Source of the DNA: Arthrobacter sp. cf158
Lineage (GTDB): Bacteria > Actinomycetota > Actinomycetes > Actinomycetales > Micrococcaceae
Reading direction: 5' to 3'
Length of the DNA stretch: 64,000 bases
Assembly: GCF_900106835.1 (NCBI RefSeq)
Contig: NZ_FNNR01000004.1
Coordinates: 416,809 to 480,808 of the forward strand
Within the stretch, counting starts at the first letter, position 1. Each line of letters starts with the position of its first letter. Positions 50,000 to 58,980 of this stretch are shown here, piece after piece. The notes below the pieces were generated by a model. The model ran no database searches. It was not told the origin of the DNA and saw nothing but the letters and a program-made list of their open reading frames with translations. The position numbers were made by a program, and so were the translations under genes.

Positions 50000-50905
50000 A
50001 TGAGCGAACACAAACTGCTGGCACCCCTGACCACCCGCAGGAGGGCAGGACGCGGCGTCAGCCCTGCACTGCGCGGCGAGCGCAGCATCCTCCGGGGGAT
50101 TGGGGTGACGCTGCTGTGGATGGTGGTGGCGATCAGCATCGCAGCCCTGGTCTGGATGGTGGCCCAGGCTTTCAGGGATACCCGGGCAATTCTCGATGAC
50201 CCTTGGGGCGTCCCGACGTCGCTGGATTTTGGGAACTTTGTCCGTGCCTGGACAGTGGGGGACTTCGCCGTCGCAACATGGAATAGCCTGCTGACCACGG
50301 TGGTTTCCTCGGTCCTGACGGTAGCCATCGCCGCGCCGTGCTCCTACTACTTGAGCCGCGTGGACAACAAGCTGACGCAAGGACTCAGCCTGTACTTCAT
50401 CCTGGGCCTGGGGATTCCGGCGCAGGTCATCCTGATCCCGCTGTTCGTGATGCTCAACAAGGTGTACCTGACGGACAGCATCATCGGGCTCAACCTGGTG
50501 TACATCGGCGTCTCCATGCCCTTCACGGTCTTCCTGTTGACCGCGTTCTTCCGTTCCCTTCCCCTGGAAATGGAAGAAGCCGCGGCGCTGGATGGAACCA
50601 CGGCGTTCGGCACGTTCTGGCGTATCACGTTGCCGCTGGCCAAGGGCGGAATCCTCACCGCCTTCATCCTCCAGGTCATCTCGCACTGGAACGAGACACT
50701 GCTGGCCCTGACGCTCCTTCAGTCCACCGAGAAATACACCTTGCCCGTGGCCCTGATTTCCTTCGTACAGCAGCAGACCTACTCGGGAGCCGACTGGGGT
50801 GGTCTGTTCGCAGGGCTGGTGATCGTGGTCCTGCCGATGCTCATCATCTACGTATGGCTGGGCCGCCGCTTGACCGAGGGACTGACGCTCGGGATGGGCA
50901 AATAG
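50000..50905 (+). CDS. ABC sugar transporter permease 2 (MalG/UgpE type)
   Basis: A 301-residue membrane protein with six helices. The EAA loop is MEEAAALDGTTAFGTFWRITLPL (read in parts). It pairs with the permease at 48991. The ATG at 50000 has AAAGGA 7 nt upstream, 10 nt after the previous stop; the open frame to 49943 is not coding. It ends the importer operon, with no ATP-binding gene following. Confidence 0.92.
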   Translation: MSEHKLLAPLTTRRRAGRGVSPALRGERSILRGIGVTLLWMVVAISIAALVWMVAQAFRDTRAILDDPWGVPTSLDFGNFVRAWTVGDFAVATWNSLLTTVVSSVLTVAIAAPCSYYLSRVDNKLTQGLSLYFILGLGIPAQVILIPLFVMLNKVYLTDSIIGLNLVYIGVSMPFTVFLLTAFFRSLPLEMEEAAALDGTTAFGTFWRITLPLAKGGILTAFILQVISHWNETLLALTLLQSTEKYTLPVALISFVQQQTYSGADWGGLFAGLVIVVLPMLIIYVWLGRRLTEGLTLGMGK

Positions 50906-50920
50906 CCCCCGACGGCGGTG

Positions 50921-51280
50921 CTACCGCGGACCCTTGTCGATCACGCAGAAGCGGTTGCCGTCAGGGTCCGCGAGGACCACGAAGTCCGGCTCCTCGGGGT
51001 ACATGTCCCAGTCGACGTGCCGGGCGCCGATGGCGATAAGCCGTTCCACCTCAGCGTCCTGATCGTCCGCATAGAGGTCCAGGTGAATGCGGGGATGTTC
51101 CTGGGCGGGGGTTTCACTCAGCATGAGGGCGAGCTGCGGGCCGGGACCGGACGCCGGAACGAGGATCACCCAGGTGTCGTCGCCCGGCTCGCGGGGAACA
51201 TAGCCCAGCGCTTCGTGCCAGAAATTGGTGGCGCGGGCAATGTCATTGACGCCCAGGACAGTGCTGCCGATGGTCAACAT
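50921..51280 (-). CDS. VOC (glyoxalase/bleomycin-resistance) family protein
   Basis: A 119-residue protein with two beta-alpha-beta-beta-beta halves: GVNDIARATNFWHEALGYV at the N-terminus and HLDLYADDQDAEVERLIAIGA with FVVLADPDGNRFCVID at the C-terminus. The family uses a divalent metal in isomerases, dioxygenases and resistance proteins. The function here is unknown. It lies convergent to the importer operon and divergent from the YjbR gene. Confidence 0.85.
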   Translation of the reverse strand: MLTIGSTVLGVNDIARATNFWHEALGYVPREPGDDTWVILVPASGPGPQLALMLSETPAQEHPRIHLDLYADDQDAEVERLIAIGARHVDWDMYPEEPDFVVLADPDGNRFCVIDKGPR

Positions 51281-51350
51281 TGGCCCAGCCTAGCGGCGGG
51301 CTGCCCGGCATGTCTTGTTCTTGGCGGCGGGCCAATGCCACAGTGAATCC

Positions 51351-51665
51351 ATGGCCACCGAAGAGGACGTCCGGAGAATCTGCCTGGGCATGCCCGGCGT
51401 TACTGAGCGGCCCAGTTGGGGGCAGCCCGCGTGGTTCGCCAAGTCCCTTATGGCACGCATGTGGGAGGAAGGCGTGGGGACCGTGAAAACCGACGAACGC
51501 GAAGCGCTCGCAGCCATGGAACCGGACACGTTCTTCTGGACGCCGCACCACGATCAGTCCCCGAAGTTGATGCTCATCCGGCTGGAGAATGTGGACGTGG
51601 AAGAGCTCGACGAGCTGCTGCAGGAGTCGTACAGAATCGCCGGCGGCCCCGGCAAACCCAAGTAG
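51351..51665 (+). CDS. MmcQ/YjbR-family protein
   Basis: A 104-residue protein of the YjbR fold. It has DVRRICLGMPGVTERPSWGQPAW, MLIRLENVDVEELDELLQESYRI and a short basic end. These proteins have a double-wing DNA-binding-like fold without a defined function. The ATG at 51351 is the family start; the frame is open 12 codons upstream. A long inverted repeat follows the stop. Confidence 0.85.
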   Translation: MATEEDVRRICLGMPGVTERPSWGQPAWFAKSLMARMWEEGVGTVKTDEREALAAMEPDTFFWTPHHDQSPKLMLIRLENVDVEELDELLQESYRIAGGPGKPK

Positions 51666-51672
51666 CTCGCAA

Positions 51673-51740
51673 ACCCAACTCGGTAGCAGATCGCGTCGTT
51701 CTCAGCACTGGGAACGGCCTGATCTGCTACTCAGTTGGGT
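51673..51740. repeat. Long inverted repeat between two small genes
   Basis: Arms 51673-51692 and 51721-51740 (ACCCAACTCGGTAGCAGATC and its near complement) match at 18 of 20 positions around a 28-nt loop. It lies just after the YjbR stop and 26 nt before the next start, so it could stop transcription or be a single copy of a further palindromic family. Confidence 0.7.
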
Positions 51741-51765
51741 GGACGCGCAGGTTAGACTCGGCCGC

Positions 51766-52080
51766 ATGGGGGAACACAACGCATCCGGGAATCAGAACGC
51801 ATCCGGGGAACACAGCACACCCAAGCCAGCACGGAAACCGGCAGCCGTCGTCGTGCCTTTGCTGGGCCTGATCGCCGTGATTGTGGGCGTGATCGTGACT
51901 TGGACCAACCAGAGCACGGACTTCGGCTTCTTCGCCTATGCGCCGCTGAGCGACACGGTCTTCATGGGGAACGGTGTGACCATGGTCAGCCAAGGGACGC
52001 AGCTCGGGCTCGCCGTGACTGTCCTTGGCCTGCTGGTCCTCGCGTTCTCGGCGGGACTCGCTGTGGGCCGCCGCCGCTGA
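51766..52080 (+). CDS. Small membrane protein, two predicted helices
   Basis: A 104-residue unknown protein. A polar N-terminal tail of about 24 residues has an imperfect repeat (GEHNASGNQNASGEH). Two hydrophobic segments follow (about 25-46 and 81-99), ending in VGRRR. The ATG at 51766 is the last start before the first helix; the longer open frame is the shadow of the YjbR gene region. I do not recognise a family. Its stop codon lies in the left end of a dispersed repeat. Confidence 0.6.
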   Translation: MGEHNASGNQNASGEHSTPKPARKPAAVVVPLLGLIAVIVGVIVTWTNQSTDFGFFAYAPLSDTVFMGNGVTMVSQGTQLGLAVTVLGLLVLAFSAGLAVGRRR

Positions 52081-52145
52081 GTTCGCCGGAAAACGACGAA
52101 ATCGCCGGATAGCTCCAGCGAACTGGCAGCTTTCCGGCGATTTCG
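52078..52145. repeat. Dispersed palindromic repeat, family 2 copy C
   Basis: GAGTTCGCCGGAA (52079-52091), CTCCAGCGA (52113-52121) and CTGGCAGCTTTCC (52123-52135) align with copies at 28021 and 40754 at the same 45-46-nt spacing. Inside it, CGAAATCGCCGGA (52097-52109) and its complement (52133-52145) form a perfect 13-bp stem. It lies between convergent genes. Confidence 0.72.
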
Positions 52146-52160
52146 GCGCAAGCGACAGAC

Positions 52161-52973
<813 letters not shown>

Positions 52974-52987
52974 GCGAAATGCTCCTA

Positions 52988-54250
52988 TCAGTGGGAAGTC
53001 GGTTGCGCGAGCCGCGGGTGCGCCAGTGCGGTCAGCTGTGAAAGTTCGACGCCGGCAAGCGCCTTGACCTCGTCGGTCCCCACTGCGCCGCACTGGACGC
53101 CGCGGAGGACGAACCCGGCAAGCGCGCGGGCGGTGGCGGGCTCGTCCATGACGCCACCTTCGGTGCGCTCAACATAGTTGCGGAGGCGCAGGGCCGCGGC
53201 GGGCAGGCCTTCGCGGTAGAAAGCGTACGACGCCGAGAAGCGGCTGGGGAGCTGGGCGGCGTGGAGATCCCAGCCCTGGTAGTAGCCGTTCTCCAGGGAG
53301 CGACGAACCAAGCGGCCGTGAAGCTTCCATGCGTCTTCCACAGCATCGCCCACGGGGATGATGTTGGTGGAACCGTCGGAGAGGCGGATGCCCGTTCCGG
53401 CGACAGCGAGCTGCATGACTTCCTTGGCGAAGTCGGCCACCGGGTGCTCCATGGACTGGTATTCCGCGGAGATTCCGAGCGAGGCGCTGTAATCGTAGGT
53501 CCCGTAGTGCAGGGCGCTGATGCGGCCCGGGACGACGTGGGGGAGTTGCGCCACTGGCGAGGTTCCGTCAGCACCGATGATGAGCTGCGGGGTTTCCACC
53601 TGCACCTCAAAACGAAGCCGGCCGGCGGGAAGACCGTGGACTTCCTCAAGCCGGGACACGGCGAAGTCCATGGCCTGTACCTGGGACACCGTGGTGACCT
53701 TGGGCAGGGTGAGGATCAGTCCGGCCGGGAGTTCGCCGGCTTCAGCCAACGTGGAGACAAACAGATCCAACGTCTTCAGGCCGCGGGCCCGGGTGGGGGC
53801 TTCGAAGCACTTGAAGCGGATGCCGATGAACGGCGGGGCGGTTCCGGCAGCTACTGCGGCGGCAACAGCGTTGGCGGCAGCAACGGCGTCGGCGTCTTCT
53901 GCCTCGTCGCCGCGGTCACCGTAGCCGTCTTCGAAGTCCAAACGCAGGTCCTCGATCGGTTCCGCGGAGAGCTTCGCGGCCACACGCTCGGCAACAGCGG
54001 CGGCCAGGTGAGACTCCTGGCCCAGCAGCTGACCGAGCTTCTCCAGGCCACCGTGAGCCTCTGCCGTGGCGAGTGCCTGTGCGCCCCAATCTGCCACAAA
54101 GGTGGGTGTGAAACGGTCAGCCGGGATGTAGACGGTGTGGATGGGCTGGCGTGAGCCGTCGTCGCCGGGGTAGTTGCGGTCCAGCAACTGGTCGGTCGCC
54201 GCAAGCTGGGACTCGATGTGAGCCAAATCAGATGAAGAGAATGAACCCAT
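52988..54250 (-). CDS. DUF6986 protein (HpcH/HpaI aldolase/citrate-lyase-like)
   Basis: A 420-residue TIM-barrel-type protein. DLRLDFEDGYGDRGDEAED (about 103-121) and RFEVQVETPQLIIGADG (about 234-250) resemble the metal and CoA-binding segments of the citrate-lyase-beta/malate-synthase superfamily. Its biochemical role is unknown. I chose the ATG at 54250, one base after the malate synthase stop; an upstream ATG at 54268 would overlap that gene. It lies between malate synthase and ureidoglycine aminohydrolase, so a reaction on glyoxylate, ureidoglycolate or a C4-C6 relative is a reasonable guess. Confidence 0.78.
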   Translation of the reverse strand: MGSFSSSDLAHIESQLAATDQLLDRNYPGDDGSRQPIHTVYIPADRFTPTFVADWGAQALATAEAHGGLEKLGQLLGQESHLAAAVAERVAAKLSAEPIEDLRLDFEDGYGDRGDEAEDADAVAAANAVAAAVAAGTAPPFIGIRFKCFEAPTRARGLKTLDLFVSTLAEAGELPAGLILTLPKVTTVSQVQAMDFAVSRLEEVHGLPAGRLRFEVQVETPQLIIGADGTSPVAQLPHVVPGRISALHYGTYDYSASLGISAEYQSMEHPVADFAKEVMQLAVAGTGIRLSDGSTNIIPVGDAVEDAWKLHGRLVRRSLENGYYQGWDLHAAQLPSRFSASYAFYREGLPAAALRLRNYVERTEGGVMDEPATARALAGFVLRGVQCGAVGTDEVKALAGVELSQLTALAHPRLAQPTSH

Positions 54251-54251
54251 C

Positions 54252-55865
54252 TCAGCCCACCAGCTCATACGCGGGAGTGGTGAGGAAGTCCGTGTAATCG
54301 TCGGACAGACAGATGTCCTCGATCAGCTTGGACGCCGGCTCGTAGTACGCCTTGAAGTTCTCATCGCCGAACTCGATGCGCAGGCGCTCGGTTTCTTCGC
54401 CCAGGATTCGGGTGACGAGTTCGCGGGTCACGGTGTTGCCCGTGTCCGCGAGGACGGACTTGTTGCGGATCTGCTGCCATACCTGCGAGCGGGAGATTTC
54501 CGCAGTGGCGGCGTCTTCCATGAGGTTGTGAATGGCAACGGCACCGCTGCCGGAGATCCAGACGCCCGTGTAGGCGACCGCGACGTACAGGTTCAGGCGC
54601 AGGCCTGCTTCGGTGACGTGGCCTTCGGCGGAGGCGACGTCGATGAGCTGTTCGGCGGTGACGTTCACCTCGGGGCGCTGCTTGTCCAGCTGGTTCTTCT
54701 TACCGCCGTTGGCAGGGTCGCCCAGCACGGAGTCGAACACTTCGCGGCAGGTGGAGACCAGGTCCGGGTGTGCCACCCAGGAGCCGTCGAAGCCATCGTT
54801 CGCTTCGCGGGTCTTGTCGGCGCGGACCTTGTCGAAGGCTGCGGCGGTGACATCCGGCTGCTTGCGGTTGGGAATGACGGCGGCCATGCCACCCATGGCG
54901 AAGGCGCCGCGCTTGTGGCAGGTCTTGACCAGGAGTTCGGTGTAGGCGCGCATGAACGGTGCCGTCATGGCCACGGTTGCGCGGTCCGGGAGGACGAACT
55001 CTTCGCCGGCATCACGGAAGTACTTGATGATGCTGAAGAGGTAGTCCCAGCGTCCGGCGTTCAGGCCTGAAGCGTGATCGCGCAGTTCGTAGAGGATCTC
55101 GTCCATTTCGAACGCGGCCGGGATGGTCTCGATGAGAACCGTGGCGCGGATGCTGCCCTGCGGGATGCCCAGGAAGTCCTGGGCGAAGGCGAAGACGTCG
55201 TTCCAGAGGCGTGCCTCCAGGTGGCTCTCCATCTTGGGCAGGTAGTAGTACGGACCCTGGCCGTTGAGGAGGAGCTGCTTGGCGATGTGGAAGAAGTGCA
55301 GGCCGAAGTCCACCAGCGCACCCACGGCGGGTTCGCCGTCGATCAGCAGGTGCCGTTCCTCCATGTGCCAGCCACGGGGGCGGGCCACCACAACGGCCAG
55401 GGGAGCGTCGGTGCGGAGACGGTATTCCTTGCCTTCGGGCGAGGTGTAGCTCAGGGTTCCCTGGGCGGCGTCGCGGAGGTTGAGGATGGCGTCGATGACG
55501 TTGGGCCACGTGGGTGTGCTGGCGTCTTCGAGGTCTGCCAGCCACACCTTGGCGCCGGAGTTCAGGGCGTTGATGGCCATCTTGGCCGGGGTTGCCGGGC
55601 CGGTCATCTCAACGCGGCGGTCCTGCAAAGCTGCCGGTGCCTCGGCGACTTTCCAGTCGCCGTCGCGGATTTCCTGGGTCTCCGGGAGGAAGTCCAGGCG
55701 GCTGGTGTCGGCAACCTTCTGGCGTTTGACCTTACGGGCTTCAAGGAGCTCGTTGCGGGTTCCGGCGAAGCGCTTGTGCAGTTCCTCGATGAAGGCCAGT
55801 GCCTTGGGGGTGAGGATTTCCTCGGCGCGATCGATCGGCCGGGGATCGGTGACTGTAATAGCCAT
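54252..55865 (-). CDS. aceB: Malate synthase A
   Basis: A 537-residue malate synthase of the A type. It has ALAFIEELHKRFAGTRNELL near the N-terminus, FLPETQEIRDGDWKVA, WLADLEDASTPTWPN, the RATVLIETIPAAFEMDEILYELR catalytic block (read in parts) and GVWISGSGAVAIHNLMEDAATAEISRSQ (read in parts). It condenses glyoxylate with acetyl-CoA to malate. It lies 19 nt after the malic enzyme and just before DUF6986. In this operon it uses glyoxylate from urate/allantoin breakdown rather than from isocitrate lyase, which is not seen here. Confidence 0.95.
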   Translation of the reverse strand: MAITVTDPRPIDRAEEILTPKALAFIEELHKRFAGTRNELLEARKVKRQKVADTSRLDFLPETQEIRDGDWKVAEAPAALQDRRVEMTGPATPAKMAINALNSGAKVWLADLEDASTPTWPNVIDAILNLRDAAQGTLSYTSPEGKEYRLRTDAPLAVVVARPRGWHMEERHLLIDGEPAVGALVDFGLHFFHIAKQLLLNGQGPYYYLPKMESHLEARLWNDVFAFAQDFLGIPQGSIRATVLIETIPAAFEMDEILYELRDHASGLNAGRWDYLFSIIKYFRDAGEEFVLPDRATVAMTAPFMRAYTELLVKTCHKRGAFAMGGMAAVIPNRKQPDVTAAAFDKVRADKTREANDGFDGSWVAHPDLVSTCREVFDSVLGDPANGGKKNQLDKQRPEVNVTAEQLIDVASAEGHVTEAGLRLNLYVAVAYTGVWISGSGAVAIHNLMEDAATAEISRSQVWQQIRNKSVLADTGNTVTRELVTRILGEETERLRIEFGDENFKAYYEPASKLIEDICLSDDYTDFLTTPAYELVG

Positions 55866-55884
55866 GTGAGCGGATTCCTTTGTT

Positions 55885-57285
55885 CTAGAGTGCGCTGGCG
55901 GCGTTGGCGTGCGCAGCTGCTGCTACGGCACTGGCCACATCGGCGGCAACATGGGGATCGAAGACGCTGGGGATAATGTAACTCGCGTTGAGCTCATCGT
56001 CAGCCACCCGGTTGGCAATTGCCTCGGCTGCGGCCACCAGCATGTTCGGCGTGATGTCCGATGCTCCGGCGTCCAGCAGGCCACGGAAGAAGCCCGGGAA
56101 TGCCAGCACGTTGTTGATCTGGTTCGGGAAGTCGCTGCGGCCGGTAGCAACCACTGCTGCGTGCTTGGAAGCGACAACAGGATCGATTTCCGGGGTGGGG
56201 TTGGCCATGGCGAAGACGATCGCGTCCTCAGCCATCGAAGCAACCTGCTCCTCGCCGATCACGTGCGGGGCGCTGACGCCGATGAAGACGTCGGCTCCCT
56301 TGAGGGCGTCGTGCAGCGTGCCGGAGAAGCCTTCCTCGTTGGTGTTCGCGGCGATCCAGCTGCGGTGCTCGTCACCGTATTCTTCGCCGGAGTGGATGGC
56401 GCCGGAGCGGCCTGCGGCGATGATGTGCTGCGCGCCCTGGGCCTTGAGGAGCTGGATGATGGCCGAGCCGGCAGCGCCGACGCCCGAAACAACAATCTTG
56501 ACCTCGGAGAGCTTCTTGTCCACCACGCGCAGGGCGTTGACCAGGGCAGCGAGCGTGACGATCGCGGTGCCGTGCTGGTCATCGTGGAAGACCGGGATGT
56601 CCAGTTCTTCGCGGAGGCGGTTCTCGATTTCGAAGCAGCGCGGTGCGGCGATGTCCTCGAGGTTGATGCCACCGTAGACCGGAGCCATGGCCTTGGCGAT
56701 CATGATGATTTCTTCGGTGTCCTGGGTGTCCAGGCAGACCGGCCAGGCGTCAACGTTGGCGAACTGCTTGAACAGCGCGGCCTTGCCTTCCATCACGGGA
56801 AGGGCAGCGGCGGGGCCGATGTTGCCCAGGCCCAGGACGGCCGAGCCGTCGGTGAGGACGGCGATGGTGTTGCGCTTGACCGTGAGGTTGCGGGCAGCGG
56901 CCGGGTCTTCAGCGATGGCCAGGCAAACACGGGCGACGCCGGGAGTATAGGCACGCGAGAGATCGTCACGGTTGCGCAGGGCTACTTTGGGGACAACTTC
57001 GAGCTTGCCGCCGAGGTGCATGAGGAAGGTGCGGTCCGAGACGTGCTGGACGGTGACGCCGTCGAGTGCGTTGAGCGCGTCCTTGACGCGGGCTGCGTGG
57101 TCGTCGTCGGTGGTGTTGCAGGTGACGTCAACAACGATCGTCTCGTGGTGGGATTCCGTGACGTCCAACGCGGTGATTGCTGCACCGGCTGCGCCGACGG
57201 CTGCTGCCAGTTCGCTGGTAGCGGTGAAGCTCGACGGTGCGGCGACGCGCAGGGTGATCGAGTTTCCGGGGCTCGGATTCGCCAT
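55885..57285 (-). CDS. NAD(P)-dependent malic enzyme with N-terminal ACT-like domain
   Basis: A 466-residue malic enzyme. Residues about 9-80 form an ACT-like regulatory domain ([11 protein letters not shown], then [11 protein letters not shown]). The catalytic part has [50 protein letters not shown] and [16 protein letters not shown]. It converts malate to pyruvate and CO2. It is the first gene of the glyoxylate operon, completing the path glyoxylate-malate-pyruvate. The promoter region (57286-57506) carries IclR-type sites. Confidence 0.93.
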   Translation of the reverse strand: MANPSPGNSITLRVAAPSSFTATSELAAAVGAAGAAITALDVTESHHETIVVDVTCNTTDDDHAARVKDALNALDGVTVQHVSDRTFLMHLGGKLEVVPKVALRNRDDLSRAYTPGVARVCLAIAEDPAAARNLTVKRNTIAVLTDGSAVLGLGNIGPAAALPVMEGKAALFKQFANVDAWPVCLDTQDTEEIIMIAKAMAPVYGGINLEDIAAPRCFEIENRLREELDIPVFHDDQHGTAIVTLAALVNALRVVDKKLSEVKIVVSGVGAAGSAIIQLLKAQGAQHIIAAGRSGAIHSGEEYGDEHRSWIAANTNEEGFSGTLHDALKGADVFIGVSAPHVIGEEQVASMAEDAIVFAMANPTPEIDPVVASKHAAVVATGRSDFPNQINNVLAFPGFFRGLLDAGASDITPNMLVAAAEAIANRVADDELNASYIIPSVFDPHVAADVASAVAAAAHANAASAL

Positions 57286-57335
57286 TGAAATTCCTCCTGT
57301 TAGGCCCGTTCCCGGGCCGCCGTTCCAAACTGAAT

Positions 57336-57379
57336 GTTTTCGTATTATGGATATTATTATCTACAAAGTGGAAACACAA
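57336..57379 (-). promoter_or_regulatory. Promoter and operators of the malic enzyme operon
   Basis: On the minus strand TTGTGT (57374-57379), 17 nt, TAATAT (57351-57356) form a strong promoter. GTTTTCGTATTATGGATATT (57336-57355, plus strand) overlaps the -10 and start region and aligns with the operator at 61913-61933. GTGGAAACAC (57368-57377) recurs exactly, inverted, upstream of urate oxidase. Confidence 0.6.
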
Positions 57380-57506
57380 CCCCTTGCTTGGTCATGTTTG
57401 GCGTCATCGCGCAGGTGCGGGTTGTGCTGTATGTTGGGTGTTCTAAGCAATTCTTTTCACGATGCGGATAAGAGTTGTCGGAATCTGAGTCATTGGAGAC
57501 AAGGGA

Positions 57507-58262
57507 ATGGCTGAAAAAGCCTCCGGAGGCGTGCAGTCCGTTGAGCGCGTCTTTGAACTGCTGGAACTGATCACGGACGCGGGTGGCGACGTCACTTTGA
57601 GCGAGCTCTCGTCGTCCACTGACCTCCCCTTGCCCACTATCCATCGCTTGCTTCGCACGTTGGTATCGCTGGGTTACATCCGTCAGCTGCCCAACCGCCG
57701 CTACGCCCTGGGCCCCCGCCTGATCCGCCTCGGTGAAGGTGCCAGCAAACAGCTCGGTGCCGTAGCGCGTCCGCAGCTGAAGACCCTGGTGGAACGCCTC
57801 GGGGAGACTTCCAACATGGCCGTCCTCGACTCCGACATGGTCATCTACGTGGCCCAGGTCCCGTCCATGCACTCCATGCGCATGTTCACCGAGGTGGGAC
57901 GCCGCGCCCACACGCACGACACCGGCGTGGGCAAAGCCATCCTGGCCCAGCTGGACGACGAGGTTGTCCGCGGCATCGTGGCACGCACCGGCATGCCCAC
58001 TCCCACCGCCAAGAGCATCGGGGACATCGACTCCCTGCTGGCAGACCTCAAGCTTATCCGCGAACGCGGCTACTCCATTGACGAGGAAGAGCAGGAGCTC
58101 GGCGTACGCTGCTTCGCCATGGCGGTGCCCAACGCTCCCACCCCCACGGCGATCTCCGTCTCCGGCCCGATTACCCGCGTTGACCAGAGCTTCGCCGACC
58201 GCGCCGTGCCTATGCTGCGTGAAGCAGCCATGGCGATCTCCGCGGAGCTCAACCAGAACTAG
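57507..58262 (+). CDS. IclR-family regulator (AllR-like)
   Basis: A 251-residue IclR protein. The HTH has SVERVFELLELI and LPLPTIHRLLRTLVSLGYIR; the effector domain has THDTGVGKAILAQL and the ELGVRCFAMAVPN closure. It is close in type to allantoin/glyoxylate regulators (AllR). GGAGACAAGGG precedes the ATG. It diverges from the malic enzyme operon. TGGAAA/TTTCCA half-sites in three local promoters match the IclR-family arm consensus, so this protein probably controls the malic enzyme operon, urate oxidase and the small gene at 61961. Confidence 0.9.
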   Translation: MAEKASGGVQSVERVFELLELITDAGGDVTLSELSSSTDLPLPTIHRLLRTLVSLGYIRQLPNRRYALGPRLIRLGEGASKQLGAVARPQLKTLVERLGETSNMAVLDSDMVIYVAQVPSMHSMRMFTEVGRRAHTHDTGVGKAILAQLDDEVVRGIVARTGMPTPTAKSIGDIDSLLADLKLIRERGYSIDEEEQELGVRCFAMAVPNAPTPTAISVSGPITRVDQSFADRAVPMLREAAMAISAELNQN

Positions 58263-58296
58263 CTCTTCTGTTCGCTTCCGCCCAGTTGGCACTTAG

Positions 58297-58320
58297 CGCC
58301 CATGTCTTAGGACATGGGCG
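58297..58320 (+). terminator. Terminator after the IclR gene
   Basis: CGCCCATGTC-ttag-GACATGGGCG is a perfect 10-bp stem with a 4-nt loop, followed by TTTCTG. It ends the IclR transcript, 35 nt after the stop. Confidence 0.8.
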
Positions 58321-58341
58321 TTTCTGCTACCTCGGCGCAGG

Positions 58342-58809
58342 CTATGAGCGCGTGGCCTTCTTCAGCATCGCGTTCACCACCATCGGGTGAACGGGCCGCA
58401 CCACGGCAAAGTACAGTTTCCCGCGCCACCCTTTAAGCTCGACGGCGGTAGTCACCCTGATCAGTCGGCTCACCGGATCAACGCCGACGGCGGCCGCGAA
58501 GTTCAAGTGCTTGTCCCGGACGAAGATCAGCGCTTCCTCACCTGACTGGGCCGTCACTTTGAAGGTGTCCCGAGGCGCCTTGGGAATGCCGATCAAGGGC
58601 ACCAGTGCCTGACGCAAGCCCATTGCCCCGGCCACCCAGCGGGGCATGGACTCCAAAGAGAACAGCCGCTCCGCCCATTCCGTGGGGTCCGTGCCAGCCC
58701 CCTCCGGGAGGATGGCAAGGCAAACGTCCGCATAGTCCGGCTTCGGGATCTCGCCGAAGGCCAGTGAGTGGAAGCAAGGCACATGGTTGGACATGGGCTG
58801 TTCCGTCAT
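58342..58809 (-). CDS. DUF2867 family protein
   Basis: A 155-residue protein with DUF2867 features: DYADVCLAILPEG, EWAERLFSLESMPRWVAG and LYFAVVRPVHPMVVNAMLKKA at the C-terminus. The family has an SRPBCC-like pattern and no assigned function. It is monocistronic and converges on the IclR gene. No link to urate metabolism is visible. Confidence 0.8.
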   Translation of the reverse strand: MTEQPMSNHVPCFHSLAFGEIPKPDYADVCLAILPEGAGTDPTEWAERLFSLESMPRWVAGAMGLRQALVPLIGIPKAPRDTFKVTAQSGEEALIFVRDKHLNFAAAVGVDPVSRLIRVTTAVELKGWRGKLYFAVVRPVHPMVVNAMLKKATRS

Positions 58810-58927
58810 GGCCTGATCCTACGGCGGCTCTAGATACTGGGGCGCACCAGGGTAACCGCACGCGCGACGGTGAGTTCCGGCGTCGTACATTCCCCCGTGG
58901 GGCGAGCATTCCGCCCCAGGCGACAAA

Positions 58928-58962
58928 AGGCGGCAGTGTCCCCCAAGGAAACACTGCCGCCT
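58928..58962 (-). terminator. Terminator of the NCS2 permease gene
   Basis: AGGCGGCAGTGT (58928-58939) pairs perfectly with 58951-58962. On the minus strand the 12-bp stem is followed by TTTT. It lies 18 nt after the permease stop. Confidence 0.8.
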
Positions 58963-58980
58963 GTCATGTGCGGAAGGGTG

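Noticed and set aside
55909..57288. 459-codon open frame antisense to the malic enzyme
   Set aside because: Shadow of the malic enzyme; composition is Gly/Asp/Val with no family pattern.
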